A stretch of DNA of 64,000 nt from an uncultured Sphingobacteriales bacterium (lineage in GTDB: Bacteria > Bacteroidota > Bacteroidia > Chitinophagales > Chitinophagaceae), in NCBI GenBank assembly GCA_937871285.1, contig CALMQS010000048.1:62001-126000 (forward strand), written 5' to 3'. Under the pieces are notes generated by a model, which did not search any database, was not told the DNA's origin, and was given only the letters and a program-made list of their open reading frames with translations. Positions within the stretch are counted from its first letter, which is position 1, and each line of letters starts with the position of its first letter. The position numbers and the translations under genes were made by a program. Positions 51,318 to 59,772 of this stretch are shown here, one piece after another.

Positions 51318-52061
51318 ATGGTTTCATTTTTTGAAAGGCTACGCTATGTAAAACTGGTACGAAAGATCGTATATGTTATCATTGGGTCCCTGTCTTATCC
51401 GGGGCTGGCAATGATGAACCGTATTAAAATTTCCGGTACGGAACATCTCAGGAACTTACCCCGGAAAAATGTATTATTTGTGAGCAATCACCAAACCTAT
51501 TTTATGGACGTGATCGCTTTCCTGCATATTTTTTGCGCAGTGAAGTGGAGAAAAACAAACAAGCTGGGTGTGCCCTATTACCTGCTTAATCCTTTTACCA
51601 ATGTATATTTTGTTTCGGCGGAAGATACCATGCGAAAAAATTTCATGAGCAGGTTAATGGCGCTGGCGGGCTCCTTAACTGTTAAGCGTACGTGGGTGGA
51701 AGATGATAAGGCCGTGAGAAAAGGATTAAACCTTTCCGATACCAAAAAAATTTTAAAAGCGCTGAGCCGGAGCTGGGTGATCACTTTCCCCCAGGGAACT
51801 ACTACCCCTTTTGCACCCGGGCGTAAAGGCACAGCTTTTCTGATAAAGCAAAGCCATTGCGTGGTAGTGCCGATTGTAATAGATGGTTTTAATAAGGCGT
51901 TCCATAAAAAAAACCTGAAGCTTATGCGGAAAGGCGTGTTGTTAACCGTAAATTTTAAGGCGCCGCTTGCTGTTAATTATGAAAACAGTTTAGACAGCAT
52001 ATTAAATCAATTGATGGATGCAATAGAACAAAGCGATGCGTATAAAGCTAAAACTGTGTAG
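51318..52061 (+). CDS. Lysophospholipid acyltransferase family protein
   Basis: A 247-residue PlsC-superfamily enzyme. The active motif reads NHQTYFMD, that is His58 and Asp64 with five residues between them instead of the usual four, and the second motif reads FPQGTTTPFAPGRKG instead of FPEGT, then KQSHCVVVPIVIDGF. The ATG at 51318 is chosen since the upstream 31 codons are not conserved-looking. It overlaps the end of the convergent thioesterase gene by 14 bp. The acyl acceptor is unknown. Confidence 0.82.
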   Translation: MVSFFERLRYVKLVRKIVYVIIGSLSYPGLAMMNRIKISGTEHLRNLPRKNVLFVSNHQTYFMDVIAFLHIFCAVKWRKTNKLGVPYYLLNPFTNVYFVSAEDTMRKNFMSRLMALAGSLTVKRTWVEDDKAVRKGLNLSDTKKILKALSRSWVITFPQGTTTPFAPGRKGTAFLIKQSHCVVVPIVIDGFNKAFHKKNLKLMRKGVLLTVNFKAPLAVNYENSLDSILNQLMDAIEQSDAYKAKTV

Positions 52062-52587
52062 TTTCTGCCCCGTTAAAAAAGAGCGCTTTCAGCTCAAGCG
52101 CTTCATCGGGCTTCATTTTTCCGCCTAATACCAGCCTGAGCTGTCTTCTTCTCATGGCGCCTTCATATAATTTCTGTTCCTCTTCCAGTTGGGGTGTAAG
52201 CCGGGGAACGGGTGATGGGGCTCCCGCAGCGTTCAGGGCCACAAATGTATAATAGGCTTCATTGCTTTTGTATTTATGCTGCCGTTTTAAATCTTCTCCC
52301 CATACATGCAAATGTACTTCCATTGACGTGGTGAATGCCCGGCTTACTTTGGCTTCAATATACACGGCGTTTCCCAGCAGAATCGGCGCTTCAAAAGAAA
52401 TATTATCAACGGAGGCCGTAACCACCGGGGCATTGGCGTGCTTTTGCGCAGCCAGCGCGGCAGCAATATCCATCCAGTACATGAGCCTGCCGCCCATCAG
52501 ATTTCCAAACACGTTGGTATCATTAGGTAATACCAGTTCCGTCATCATTACTAATGATTCACTGGCCTTCTTTGAAACGGGTTCCAT
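52048..52587 (-). CDS. Acyl-CoA thioesterase (YciA/BACH-like hotdog)
   Basis: A 179-residue hotdog-fold thioesterase. The words ELVLPNDTNVFGNLMGGRLMYWMDIAAALAAQKHA and VVTASVDNISFEAPILLGNAVYIEAKV, with Asn/Asp in PNDTN, are typical of acyl-CoA hydrolases such as YciA. The start is at the ATG at 52587, which gives MEPVSKKASESLVMMTELVL. Its 3' end overlaps the convergent acyltransferase gene by 14 bp. It would hydrolyse medium or long acyl-CoA esters in the cytosol. Confidence 0.87.
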   Translation of the reverse strand: MEPVSKKASESLVMMTELVLPNDTNVFGNLMGGRLMYWMDIAAALAAQKHANAPVVTASVDNISFEAPILLGNAVYIEAKVSRAFTTSMEVHLHVWGEDLKRQHKYKSNEAYYTFVALNAAGAPSPVPRLTPQLEEEQKLYEGAMRRRQLRLVLGGKMKPDEALELKALFFNGAETTQF

Positions 52588-52699
52588 TGAAAAAATTTGC
52601 CACAAAGATAAGGATTGCGAACGGGCAATATTGATATGCAGTGGATATATCATTATTGAACCGGAGAACAGGCAAATGAAAGCCTCAGTTCCTGCGCGC

Positions 52700-52789
52700 T
52701 TATGCGTTGGCAATAAAGGTGTAAATAATCAGTATAGCTATTAAAGTAACCCTTATCGTTACAATATTGGAGGTAATGCTTCTTTTCAT
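52700..52789 (-). CDS. Possible 29-residue membrane peptide
   Basis: MKRSITSNIVTIRVTLIAIL plus a further hydrophobic stretch ending FIANA. A single hydrophobic helix with a basic N-terminus. It lies 34 bp after the end of the outer membrane protein gene on the same strand. It may be a real small protein or chance, no more can be said. Confidence 0.3.
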   Translation of the reverse strand: MKRSITSNIVTIRVTLIAILIIYTFIANA

Positions 52790-52823
52790 GGTTTTTGTTT
52801 TTAAATATGGGCTATTAAATATT

Positions 52824-53807
52824 TTAAAACACCATCGGGCAGCGTAAAATACCGGATGAACCGCCGTTGCCTCCCAGGCGAATGCCTACTTTAATGGTGG
52901 CGGCATAATACGAGTCATTACGGGTAGGCGTACCCCGTTTATTGCCTTCGTTATAATGAGGTATCCTTACGCCGGGGCTTATGAGCTGGGCTTTATTGTG
53001 CATTTGTTTGGCAATGGCCGCGGTTTGCGATCCCGCGCCAAAATAGCTGTCGAAATCACTGTCGGCAATAAATTCTGTTCCTATGTCATCAATATAGTCG
53101 GTAAAGGTTTTCCGGTTTACGATTTCAAATGCGGCGCTTACTTTATCGGAGAAATAATAACGTATACCTACGCCGTAAGGAATATTGATTTGAGTAAGGC
53201 TGTATTCTTTTTTGTCGGGATATTGAGGCATACCCTGACCTTCAGTGCGCAAAGGCTTCAGGTCAACCCAGGTTTTTGTGCCATTAGGTGCTGTATATTG
53301 TCCCTTAGGGTTAAAATGAAAGACGCCAATACCTATTACGCCGTAAGGACGGAATTTATGATACAGGTCTTTGTCATCATTTTCAAGGAATACCAGGGGG
53401 TATATTTCACCCGTTAACGTAACTTCCTGTATAGGAATACGGGCCGAAAGATTTCTGTTCTTGCGGGCAACTTCAGGTCCGCCTTTATCCACAATAATAC
53501 TGTCGGCGCCTTCAAGCGTTGTGAAATTTGCAGCAAGCGTTATACCCAAAAACTCACTCGGACGAATGGTGAGATAAGCACCTTTCATCAGTTTGGTCAT
53601 CTGGATGTTATTGTCTTTCAGAAATGTTTTACCCGTACCGTAGCGTCCGCCTAAATCGCCAAGCAAATTGGAAGGGCCTACATTGATCCCTATTTCGTAT
53701 ACAGGCTTATCAAAAAAGATATACTGACCATACGATTGTACAGAAAAGAAACTTATGGCCGTAATAATACAGGCACGAAAAACCAGGTTGGGTAATTTTT
53801 GTGTCAT
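52824..53807 (-). CDS. Outer membrane beta-barrel protein, DUF6089-like
   Basis: A 327-residue protein with a signal peptide (RACIITAISFFSVQSYGQ). The mature N-terminus YEIGINVGPSNLLGDLGGRYGTG is the typical word of the DUF6089 barrel family, and ITLAANFTTLEGADS, FRPYGVIGIGVFHFNPKG and the C-terminal KVGIRLGG fit a small barrel with alternating strands. Function unknown; the family is common in Bacteroidota envelopes. It is in a single transcription unit. Confidence 0.8.
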   Translation of the reverse strand: MTQKLPNLVFRACIITAISFFSVQSYGQYIFFDKPVYEIGINVGPSNLLGDLGGRYGTGKTFLKDNNIQMTKLMKGAYLTIRPSEFLGITLAANFTTLEGADSIIVDKGGPEVARKNRNLSARIPIQEVTLTGEIYPLVFLENDDKDLYHKFRPYGVIGIGVFHFNPKGQYTAPNGTKTWVDLKPLRTEGQGMPQYPDKKEYSLTQINIPYGVGIRYYFSDKVSAAFEIVNRKTFTDYIDDIGTEFIADSDFDSYFGAGSQTAAIAKQMHNKAQLISPGVRIPHYNEGNKRGTPTRNDSYYAATIKVGIRLGGNGGSSGILRCPMVF

Positions 53808-53942
53808 GAGAGCGGATTTATGCTTTCAAAAAGTATTAGACTGACCTAATTAACGGGCTATGCTATAAAATAGTATAATAAGAAAAGACAACCCCGGAGA
53901 GGAATAGATAGAATCAAAAACTGTTGTGAGCAGAAATATGCT

Positions 53943-54389
53943 TTAAAGGAGGATCATTTTAATATGTTGAATCTTGTCTTCCAGGTAGATATCGCTATCC
54001 TGTATAAATCCTACACTTTCATAAAACTTTTTGAGGTATAACTGGGCGCCGATCCGGATAGGGGTACGTCCAAATAATTGATATACAGTAAGAACAGAAC
54101 GTTCCATCAACGCTTTACCTATGCCGGTTCCCCGAACCTCTGCCGCATTAACTACTCTTCCAATTGCAGCTTCCGTATATATTGTTCCGGGGGCAAAAAG
54201 GCGGGTATACGCCACAAGGCTGTCTTCGTTCCATGCACATAAGTGCCACGCTTTCTGATCGTTATCATCAGCGTCAAGGAAAGTGCACTGCTGCTCCACT
54301 ACAAATACTTTCATGCGTAACTGCATTATTTTGTACAACTCATGCACTGTGAGTTCATCGAATGTTTTAATTTTCCATTGCAGCACCAT
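53943..54389 (-). CDS. GNAT family N-acetyltransferase, ElaA-like
   Basis: A 148-residue acetyltransferase. The N-terminal KTFDELTVHELYKIMQLRMKVFVVEQQC and the acetyl-CoA-binding IGRVVNAAEVRGTGIGKALMERS (R/Q-x-x-G-x-G/A) are standard, close to ElaA. The ATG at 54389 is preferred over one 15 codons upstream, which lies in repeat-like DNA. The substrate is unknown. Confidence 0.87.
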   Translation of the reverse strand: MVLQWKIKTFDELTVHELYKIMQLRMKVFVVEQQCTFLDADDNDQKAWHLCAWNEDSLVAYTRLFAPGTIYTEAAIGRVVNAAEVRGTGIGKALMERSVLTVYQLFGRTPIRIGAQLYLKKFYESVGFIQDSDIYLEDKIQHIKMILL

Positions 54390-54418
54390 AAGAATTTGAT
54401 GTATGATAACCGAATACA

Positions 54419-54635
54419 AAGTTCCAAAAAGCAAAAAACAAGAACCAAATAAAAATTCAAATCCGAAGCAGAAAGTTCGAAATTCGAAGCCAAATGCAAC
54501 CGTAAGCTACAAACGATAAACTGTAAATTAAAAAAATCCAAAGAGGAAGAGCTCAGCCTGTCGTTAGCATAACTCCCCTGAAACCTGAACCCTGTAACCC
54601 GAGCCCATCTCAAATTTTAAATCTCAGATTTCAAA
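54419..54635 (-). repeat. Dispersed AT-rich intergenic repeat, family A (reverse copy)
   Basis: The gap before rarA holds aaaaaacaagaaccaaataa, cgaaattcgaagccaaatgc and ctacaaacgataaactgtaa words (54425-54530), the reverse of the 30820-31256 block. After it come ctgaaccctgtaacccg (54585-54600) and ctcaaattttaaatctcag (54606-54624), also seen at 4468-4582 and 3402-3440. Confidence 0.72.
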
Positions 54636-54636
54636 T

Positions 54637-55899
54637 TTAATATCCATACTTCTCTTTCCACAATCCCTTCAGCCATTTTCTTAACTCTTCTTCCCTTGCA
54701 TTTTTGCCGGGATTATAAAATGCCGTTCCTTTTATTTCATCCGGTAAATATTCCTGGGCCGAAAAGTTATGCTGGTAATCGTGCGAATATTGATAGCCTT
54801 TTCCATAGTCTAAGTTTTTCATCAGTTTGGTAGGGGCATTGCGAATATGGAGGGGCACGGGCAGGTCGCCAAATTGCTTTACAGCGGCCAGGGCCCCGTC
54901 AATAGCAAGATAGGCGGCGTTGCTTTTGGGTGATGAAGCCAGATAGGTAGCGCATTGCGATAATATTATCCTCGACTCCGGGTACCCGATCTTATTTACC
55001 GCTTCAAACGTGGCATTGGCCAGCAAGAGGGCATTGGCGTTGGCATTGCCAATATCTTCGCTGGCCAGGATCACTAACCGCCGGGCGATGAATTTTACAT
55101 CCTCGCCGCCTTCGATCATTCTTGCCAACCAGTATACGGCTGCATTGGGATCGCTGCCGCGGATAGATTTAATGAATGCCGAAATAATATCGTAGTGCTG
55201 CTCGCCGCTTTTGTCGTACAGTGCAATGCGCTTTTGCGCAATGTCCATTACCATTGCGTCAGTGATCAGCACTTCGTTATCCGGAACAGCGTCTGTTACG
55301 ATCTCCAGCAGGTTCAGTAATTTCCGGGCATCGCCTCCCGAAATATTCAAAAGCGCAGCAATTTCTTTGAGCATTATTTTGCGTTTACTGAGCTCCGCAT
55401 CTTTTTCAATAGCCAGTGCAAGTAATTTTTTCAAAGCCGTTTCATCAAGCGGCTTTAATACGTATACTAAGCAGCGGCTCAGTAAGGCGGCATTTACTTC
55501 AAAAGATGGATTTTCGGTAGTGGCCCCAATAAGGGTAATTGTACCCTTTTCCACCGCGCCCAGTAATGCATCCTGCTGTCCCTTATTGAAACGATGAATT
55601 TCATCAATGAATAAAATACTCTCAGACTGAAGCTTTGCTTTTTCAATTACTTCTCTTACTTCTTTCACTCCCGCACTGATAGCGCTTAATGTATAAAATG
55701 GAACATGCAGCGTATGCGCGATGATGTGGGCGATGGTTGTTTTGCCAACACCAGGTGGTCCCCATAAGATCATAGAAGGTATCTTACCCTGCTGGATTGC
55801 CTTGCGCAAAATGCTTCCCTGTCCGGTAAGATGTTCCTGTCCTACCAGTTCATCTAATGATTGAGGCCGTAGTCGTTCTGCCAGTGGAGCTGCCATCAC
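54637..55899 (-). CDS. rarA: Replication-associated recombination protein A (AAA+ ATPase)
   Basis: A 420-residue MgsA/RarA AAA+ protein acting at stalled replication forks. It begins [21 protein letters not shown], has Walker A [12 protein letters not shown], Walker B [9 protein letters not shown], sensor [10 protein letters not shown] and the C-terminal RarA tetramerisation domain ([39 protein letters not shown]). The length fits. It stands alone on the minus strand with repeat-rich flanks. Confidence 0.95.
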   Translation of the reverse strand: [420 protein letters not shown]

Positions 55900-56011
55900 A
55901 CAAAAATAAGTGATAAGTTGAATCGGCCGGCTAAGTGAATTTTGTGAAGGGAAGTGGTGAAAGTATATGCAATTGTTACCCGATGCTATTATGCAAAAAA
56001 ATGAGGCTGTC

Positions 56012-56062
56012 CAAGAAGTAATATTTTGCCACGAATGTTACAAACAGGCACGAATTATTTGT
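56012..56062 (+). repeat. One-ended copy of the 21496-21655 element
   Basis: The words tgaggctgtcc and attttgccacgaa, and the later caggcacgaa, match the reverse complement of the right end of the element at 21496-21655 (aggctgtctc, tattttgccacgaa). The other end is not seen, so it is a partial or decayed copy. Confidence 0.5.
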
Positions 56063-56072
56063 GATACAGCGA

Positions 56073-56252
56073 TTATTCCAAACCAATAAAAAAGGCAGAC
56101 GGAAAAGCCTGGGCAGCAGGTGACAATATCAATCTTTCTTTTCCAGCCTGGTCTTTTTCGGGTTCTGTTCCTGCATGCAAGGTATGGTGCAGCGCGATGC
56201 ATAATGCGATCAGCGAAAGAAGCATTATAATGGAATGAAAATTCTTTTTCAT
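56073..56252 (-). CDS. Small exported hypothetical protein
   Basis: A 59-residue protein with a signal peptide (FHSIIMLLSLIALCIALHHTLHA). The mature part is only about 33 residues (GTEPEKDQAGKERLILSPAAQ, then AFPSAFFIGLE). The ATG at 56252 is taken because it yields the signal; the longer frame starts inside the preceding gene. It is the last gene of the YtrA-type ABC operon, so a role linked to that exporter is possible. No family. Confidence 0.55.
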   Translation of the reverse strand: MKKNFHSIIMLLSLIALCIALHHTLHAGTEPEKDQAGKERLILSPAAQAFPSAFFIGLE

Positions 56253-56271
56253 GATTTGATATATTAATATT

Positions 56272-56943
56272 TTAAGGATTGTTCTTTTCTGCAATCATGC
56301 GCATGGTTTTGCCATTCACATTCAGCGTGGCGCTGTCTTCTAGCACAAGGTTCCCGATTTGCTGTACACTGCCCTGCTCATTGTTGAACCTGCTGCCATT
56401 AGCCAGTTGAAGGTTAAGCCATTTTACATCGGCGGTGCTGCCCAAAGTAATCGTACCGCTTCGTTTAACGTTTACCGTTAAACTGTCTGCTGAACCGTGG
56501 AATGTTACATTTCCTTCCGCGCCAATATGCATTGTGGCGCCGGTTAGGGTAACCGGATCAATTTCAGCATTAGCAGAGTCAATAGAAAGCTTTAAAAAGC
56601 CGGGACAGTACACGGTAACCGGTAAATAATCGTGCTGATTTTTTGAGCGCAGCGTTAAAACGCCGGCTTCCGACTGAAATTGAATTTTGTCTTTATTCCA
56701 GTTGTCTACCCGTATGGCAAAGCTGTCCGAATGCTTTATTGAAATATGTCCCCGCTTAAATCTGCCGAGGTCTATCTCAGTAAAGTGATCTGTTATGGTA
56801 AGCGCGCTTCTTTCATTTTCCACCTGCTGTTCTGTAACGTATTCACCGTTTTTATACTTCGCGTATAAGGAAGCATAGATAAAAGTCAGGATCATAAAAG
56901 GCAGCACGAACAGGCTTAATAATATTTTGTTACTTGTTTTCAT
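56272..56943 (-). CDS. DUF2807 (GIN-domain)-like exported protein
   Basis: A 223-residue protein with an N-terminal membrane helix or signal (ILLSLFVLPFMILTFIYASLYAKY). The rest is a repeat-like beta structure: FKRGHISIKHSDSFAIRVDN, LTLRSKNQHDYLPVTVYCPG, LKLSIDSANAEIDPVTLTGATMHIGAEG and VTFHGSADSLTVNVKRSGTI, the pattern of the putative auto-transporter adhesin head GIN domain. It is in the GntR-ABC operon, 14 bp after gntR. Function unknown. Confidence 0.75.
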   Translation of the reverse strand: MKTSNKILLSLFVLPFMILTFIYASLYAKYKNGEYVTEQQVENERSALTITDHFTEIDLGRFKRGHISIKHSDSFAIRVDNWNKDKIQFQSEAGVLTLRSKNQHDYLPVTVYCPGFLKLSIDSANAEIDPVTLTGATMHIGAEGNVTFHGSADSLTVNVKRSGTITLGSTADVKWLNLQLANGSRFNNEQGSVQQIGNLVLEDSATLNVNGKTMRMIAEKNNP

Positions 56944-56957
56944 ACCGTGGTATTATG

Positions 56958-57329
56958 TTATGAAAAGTTTTGTTTAATGAATTTTTCAAACCGGGGTTTC
57001 AATTCTTCGGTATTCATGCCCAGCAGGTACATGTTCCTGAATACGCCGGGAAGGTCTTTTTGCAAAAAAGCTTCCTTTCTGTAGCCAAGGGCCCGTTCCC
57101 TGGCATTAGCGGTTACAAAATAGCCGATGCCGCGCTGGTTATAAATGATCTCCTGCTGCTGTAAAAAATCAAAAGTGCGCATTACGGTATTGGGGTTCAC
57201 TTCCAGTTGCACAGCCAGCTCCCTCACCGATGGAATGCGTTCTTCCGCCTTCCATTCCCCGAGCAGGATCTTCTCGCACACGTAATCTGCTATCTGCAGG
57301 TATATTGACTGACTATCTTTGAATTGCAT
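56958..57329 (-). CDS. GntR family regulator, YtrA subfamily
   Basis: A 123-residue short GntR protein. The helix-turn-helix (IYLQIADYVCEKILLGEWKAEERIPSVRELAVQLEVNPNTVMRTFDFLQQQEIIYNQRGIGYFV) is nearly the whole chain, followed by a small helical dimerisation tail, as in the YtrA subfamily that controls ABC transporter operons. A matching inverted repeat lies upstream of the first gene of the operon (58987-59010), so it probably autoregulates this operon. Confidence 0.92.
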   Translation of the reverse strand: MQFKDSQSIYLQIADYVCEKILLGEWKAEERIPSVRELAVQLEVNPNTVMRTFDFLQQQEIIYNQRGIGYFVTANARERALGYRKEAFLQKDLPGVFRNMYLLGMNTEELKPRFEKFIKQNFS

Positions 57330-57356
57330 GGTTACAAATTTTTAATAGGTACTCGA

Positions 57357-58130
57357 TCATATTTCCTTTTCCTTCAGCCTGAAATAAGTGGCTACCCAAA
57401 AAACAGGCGCCCATATAAATTTTGCGAGTGCTATAACCGCATCTTCAATCCAGGGTGCTAACCGGTACAGCTTCATTTCATTATCGCCATATATTACAAA
57501 GCTGGTTAAACCCCGCATACCACTATTGTGAGGCAATAAATTTTTCGCGAAAAATATGCCTGCCAGCATAAAAAGGAATATGATAAACAGTGCGGCCAGT
57601 ATGGTTTTTATAAAGGCATATCTTTCAAAATATACAGAGCCAAGAATGAACAGGGATTGGAGCGCCAGAAAAATATAGCAAAATATGATGACATGATCTT
57701 TCAGGTTGCGTACAGGTTCTATTATGTTATGAGGGTTTAAGCGGATAGCAAAAAAAGTGATTTGCTGGATAATAAAAAAGCTCACCGCAAAAACGACAGG
57801 AAAAGCAATAAGCGAATAACAAATACCGCACAACAGTTTTTCGGTATGCGTTGCCGGAATGCTGAGCCAGTAAGTGCCTTTGGCTTTATCGCTCAATGCC
57901 CCAAATGTGGTGCTGGCGAATATTAAGCCCGCGCCAAAAAAAAGAACGAGGAAAATAACATAGGTATCTTCTTCATCGTAACGGCTTTCATTTGCAATGG
58001 CCCAAAAAATAAATATGATGGATAGCAAACCTATAAGCGCCAGCACAGATAAGCTGTAAAGCTTCGCATTGTCGAACCATTGTTTTTTAATGAGCAGCCC
58101 CAGCCTTGAAAAACTAAATGAATTATTCAT
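57357..58130 (-). CDS. ABC transporter permease-like membrane protein
   Basis: A 257-residue protein with six predicted helices (LYSLSVLALIGLLSIIFIFWAI, YVIFLVLFFGAGLIFASTTFG, LIAFPVVFAVSFFIIQQITFFAI, VIIFCYIFLALQSLFILGSV, TILAALFIIFLFMLAGIFF and a C-terminal one). It lies 13 bp after the ABC ATPase and 27 bp before the GntR gene and is the membrane part of the transporter. No further family sign can be read. Confidence 0.8.
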   Translation of the reverse strand: MNNSFSFSRLGLLIKKQWFDNAKLYSLSVLALIGLLSIIFIFWAIANESRYDEEDTYVIFLVLFFGAGLIFASTTFGALSDKAKGTYWLSIPATHTEKLLCGICYSLIAFPVVFAVSFFIIQQITFFAIRLNPHNIIEPVRNLKDHVIIFCYIFLALQSLFILGSVYFERYAFIKTILAALFIIFLFMLAGIFFAKNLLPHNSGMRGLTSFVIYGDNEMKLYRLAPWIEDAVIALAKFIWAPVFWVATYFRLKEKEI

Positions 58131-58143
58131 GGTAATATCTTTA

Positions 58144-58974
58144 TCAGTTAAAAGCAGAATGAATTTTGTCGCGGTTTACAATAATGGCTTTGTACAGCAT
58201 TTCAAGATCCAGGCGGCTTTCTTCATGCATGGCGTTGCGGGTAATGACAGCATTGCCTTTTAATGACGGTTCGTTGTATAGTGATTGCTGAATTTCTTCG
58301 GGATCAAAAGAAATTTTGAAATTCAGGTGATGCGTGATCTGCTCAATGGTTTGATCAAACAGGATCTTTCCTTCATCAATAATGGTAATGCGGTCAATAA
58401 GATTTTCTAAGTCTTTTACCTGGTGTGTGCTGATGATAATGGATTTGTTTTCATCCAAAGCGCTTGCTATTACTTTACGGAACTGGCTCTTGCTCATAAT
58501 ATCCAAACCGTTGGTAGGCTCATCCATTAGCAATAAAGCCGTATTGCATGCCAGCCCGAAACTGATGAGTGTTTTTTTCTTTTGCCCGTAGCTCATGCTT
58601 TGAATGGTATTATCAATCGGTATTTCAAACTCGATGAGGTAACGGTTATACTGGTCGTAGTTGAATTTTGGATAGAACGGCGCATTGTATTTTGCCAGTC
58701 TTGCGGGTGTGATGTCGGGGAGAAAAAACTCCTCCGCTACCATAAATACGTCCTGTAAAAAGGAGGGTTTTCTTTTGCCCGGCACATGATTTCCTACTGT
58801 AATGCTTCCCGTGTCGGGGAAAAGCGTTCCCGCGATATTGCGCAGCAGGGTTGATTTACCGGTACCGTTTTTACCCAGCAAACCATAAATAAAGCCCGGT
58901 TGTAGCTGAAGGCTCAAACCGGTAAACACCTTTTTTTTGCTGTAGCCAAAGTGTAGGTTTTGTACAGAGACCAT
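58144..58974 (-). CDS. ABC transporter ATP-binding protein
   Basis: A 276-residue ATPase with Walker A LLGKNGTGKSTLL, signature SMSYGQKKK, Walker B LLLMDEPTNGLD and switch His in ISTHQVKDLE. It is the first gene of the operon with the permease, the YtrA-type regulator and two envelope proteins. The substrate is unknown; similar operons respond to cell-wall stress in other bacteria. The start at 58974 is 31 nt after the likely transcription start. Confidence 0.92.
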   Translation of the reverse strand: MVSVQNLHFGYSKKKVFTGLSLQLQPGFIYGLLGKNGTGKSTLLRNIAGTLFPDTGSITVGNHVPGKRKPSFLQDVFMVAEEFFLPDITPARLAKYNAPFYPKFNYDQYNRYLIEFEIPIDNTIQSMSYGQKKKTLISFGLACNTALLLMDEPTNGLDIMSKSQFRKVIASALDENKSIIISTHQVKDLENLIDRITIIDEGKILFDQTIEQITHHLNFKISFDPEEIQQSLYNEPSLKGNAVITRNAMHEESRLDLEMLYKAIIVNRDKIHSAFN

Positions 58975-58986
58975 ATGTAGTGATTT

Positions 58987-59010
58987 AGTGTACTATTGTA
59001 TTAGTACACT
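58987..59010. promoter_or_regulatory. YtrA-type operator
   Basis: Perfect 9-bp inverted repeat AGTGTACTA/TAGTACACT with a 6-bp spacer, spanning the expected transcription start of the ABC operon and 12 bp before its start codon. Its form fits operators of GntR/YtrA proteins, and the operon encodes one. Confidence 0.75.
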
Positions 59011-59011
59011 G

Positions 59012-59042
59012 CAAATATAATACTGATTTTTTATTATCAAAA
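59012..59042 (-). promoter_or_regulatory. Promoter of the GntR-ABC operon
   Basis: On the minus strand TTTTG (59038-59042) and TATATTTG (59012-59019) are spaced by 18 bp and match the Bacteroidota -33 TTG and -7 TAnnTTTG elements. The operator lies directly downstream. Confidence 0.65.
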
Positions 59043-59203
59043 TTTTTTTTGATTTTCTTTCCGGCGATCCGGGTAGGATTAAAAGGTGTGGATGAAATTC
59101 CCCTTAATGGCGCGGCATTTTCACCTGCAGGATGAATATTGCTGCTGAAATTACTGGCAACGTTATTGCAGAATTATCTTTTTAATCAAATAAAACAAAA
59201 GCT

Positions 59204-59368
59204 ATGAAGAACTTATTATTGATCTGCATAACCTGCTTTATTTTTTCAGCCTGTGGCAATCCTTCTACGGATAGCATAGAGAACAACAGTGCCGATTCCA
59301 TTACGACCGCTCCTTCCGATACGCTTTATCCCCAAACAGATACAAGTGCTATAAATCCGCAGCCGTAA
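59204..59368 (+). CDS. Small lipoprotein
   Basis: A 54-residue protein, MKNLLLICITCFIFSACGNP and a short Ser/Thr/Asp-rich tail ending AINPQP. The lipobox FSAC puts the lipidated cysteine at residue 17. The mature part is about 38 residues and unstructured. A strong hairpin terminator lies 74 bp after the stop. Such small lipoproteins are common in Bacteroidota and no role is known. Confidence 0.6.
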   Translation: MKNLLLICITCFIFSACGNPSTDSIENNSADSITTAPSDTLYPQTDTSAINPQP

Positions 59369-59441
59369 GAACGCAGGAAATGAATAAAGGAGAAGGAAAG
59401 CGCAGAAAGTAACCTGAATCATGAGCAGGACTTTCATTTTT

Positions 59442-59486
59442 GCCGCAGATTTGCAGGTACTACCTGCTGACCTGCGGCATCTTTTT
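59442..59486 (+). terminator. Terminator after the small lipoprotein gene
   Basis: The stem gccgcag/ctgcggc (59442-59448, 59472-59478) encloses an inner stem gcaggta/tacctgc (59453-59467) and is followed by atcttttt. Confidence 0.7.
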
Positions 59487-59709
59487 GATTATGCGGTCGG
59501 TACCCAACGGCAGGAGGGTCAGGCCGCATTAACCAAAAATACCACAAATGGGTTATTGCATCTGACAGGTAAACTTTTTACCTTGGCCTCCGTGTTCCTG
59601 CAAGTAAATCATCCGCCCTGCAAACTTCCGCACACCTTGTTGCCCTGCCCCCGAAAAAATATCCATATCATATCGTGAAAGAATTGAACACTTCCTGTGT
59701 TGGGCAAAT

Positions 59710-59748
59710 GGGTACACTCAATTTTTTTACGTTATGAGAGGGTACACT
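59710..59748. promoter_or_regulatory. Direct repeats gggtacact before the eCIS operon
   Basis: Two exact 9-bp copies at 59710-59718 and 59740-59748, 30 bp apart (about three helical turns), each followed by T-rich DNA and ttac. They end 24 bp before the first eCIS start codon. They may bind an activator, or be the remnant of a transposable-element end with internal repeats. Confidence 0.4.
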
Positions 59749-59772
59749 TTTTACCATTGAAACACATCGGGT

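Larger units (their letters stand above)
59369..59772. other. Intergenic region before the eCIS operon
   Basis: This 404-bp stretch holds a terminator (59442-59486) and two copies of gggtacact starting exactly 30 bp apart (59710, 59740). A plus-strand frame at 59421-59678 begins inside the hairpin and has no family features, so it was not called. The region must contain the eCIS promoter, but no TAnnTTTG element was found. Confidence 0.5.

Noticed and set aside
59421..59678. Plus-strand frame of 85 codons
   Set aside because: It begins inside the terminator hairpin at 59442 and has no family features or coding pattern.
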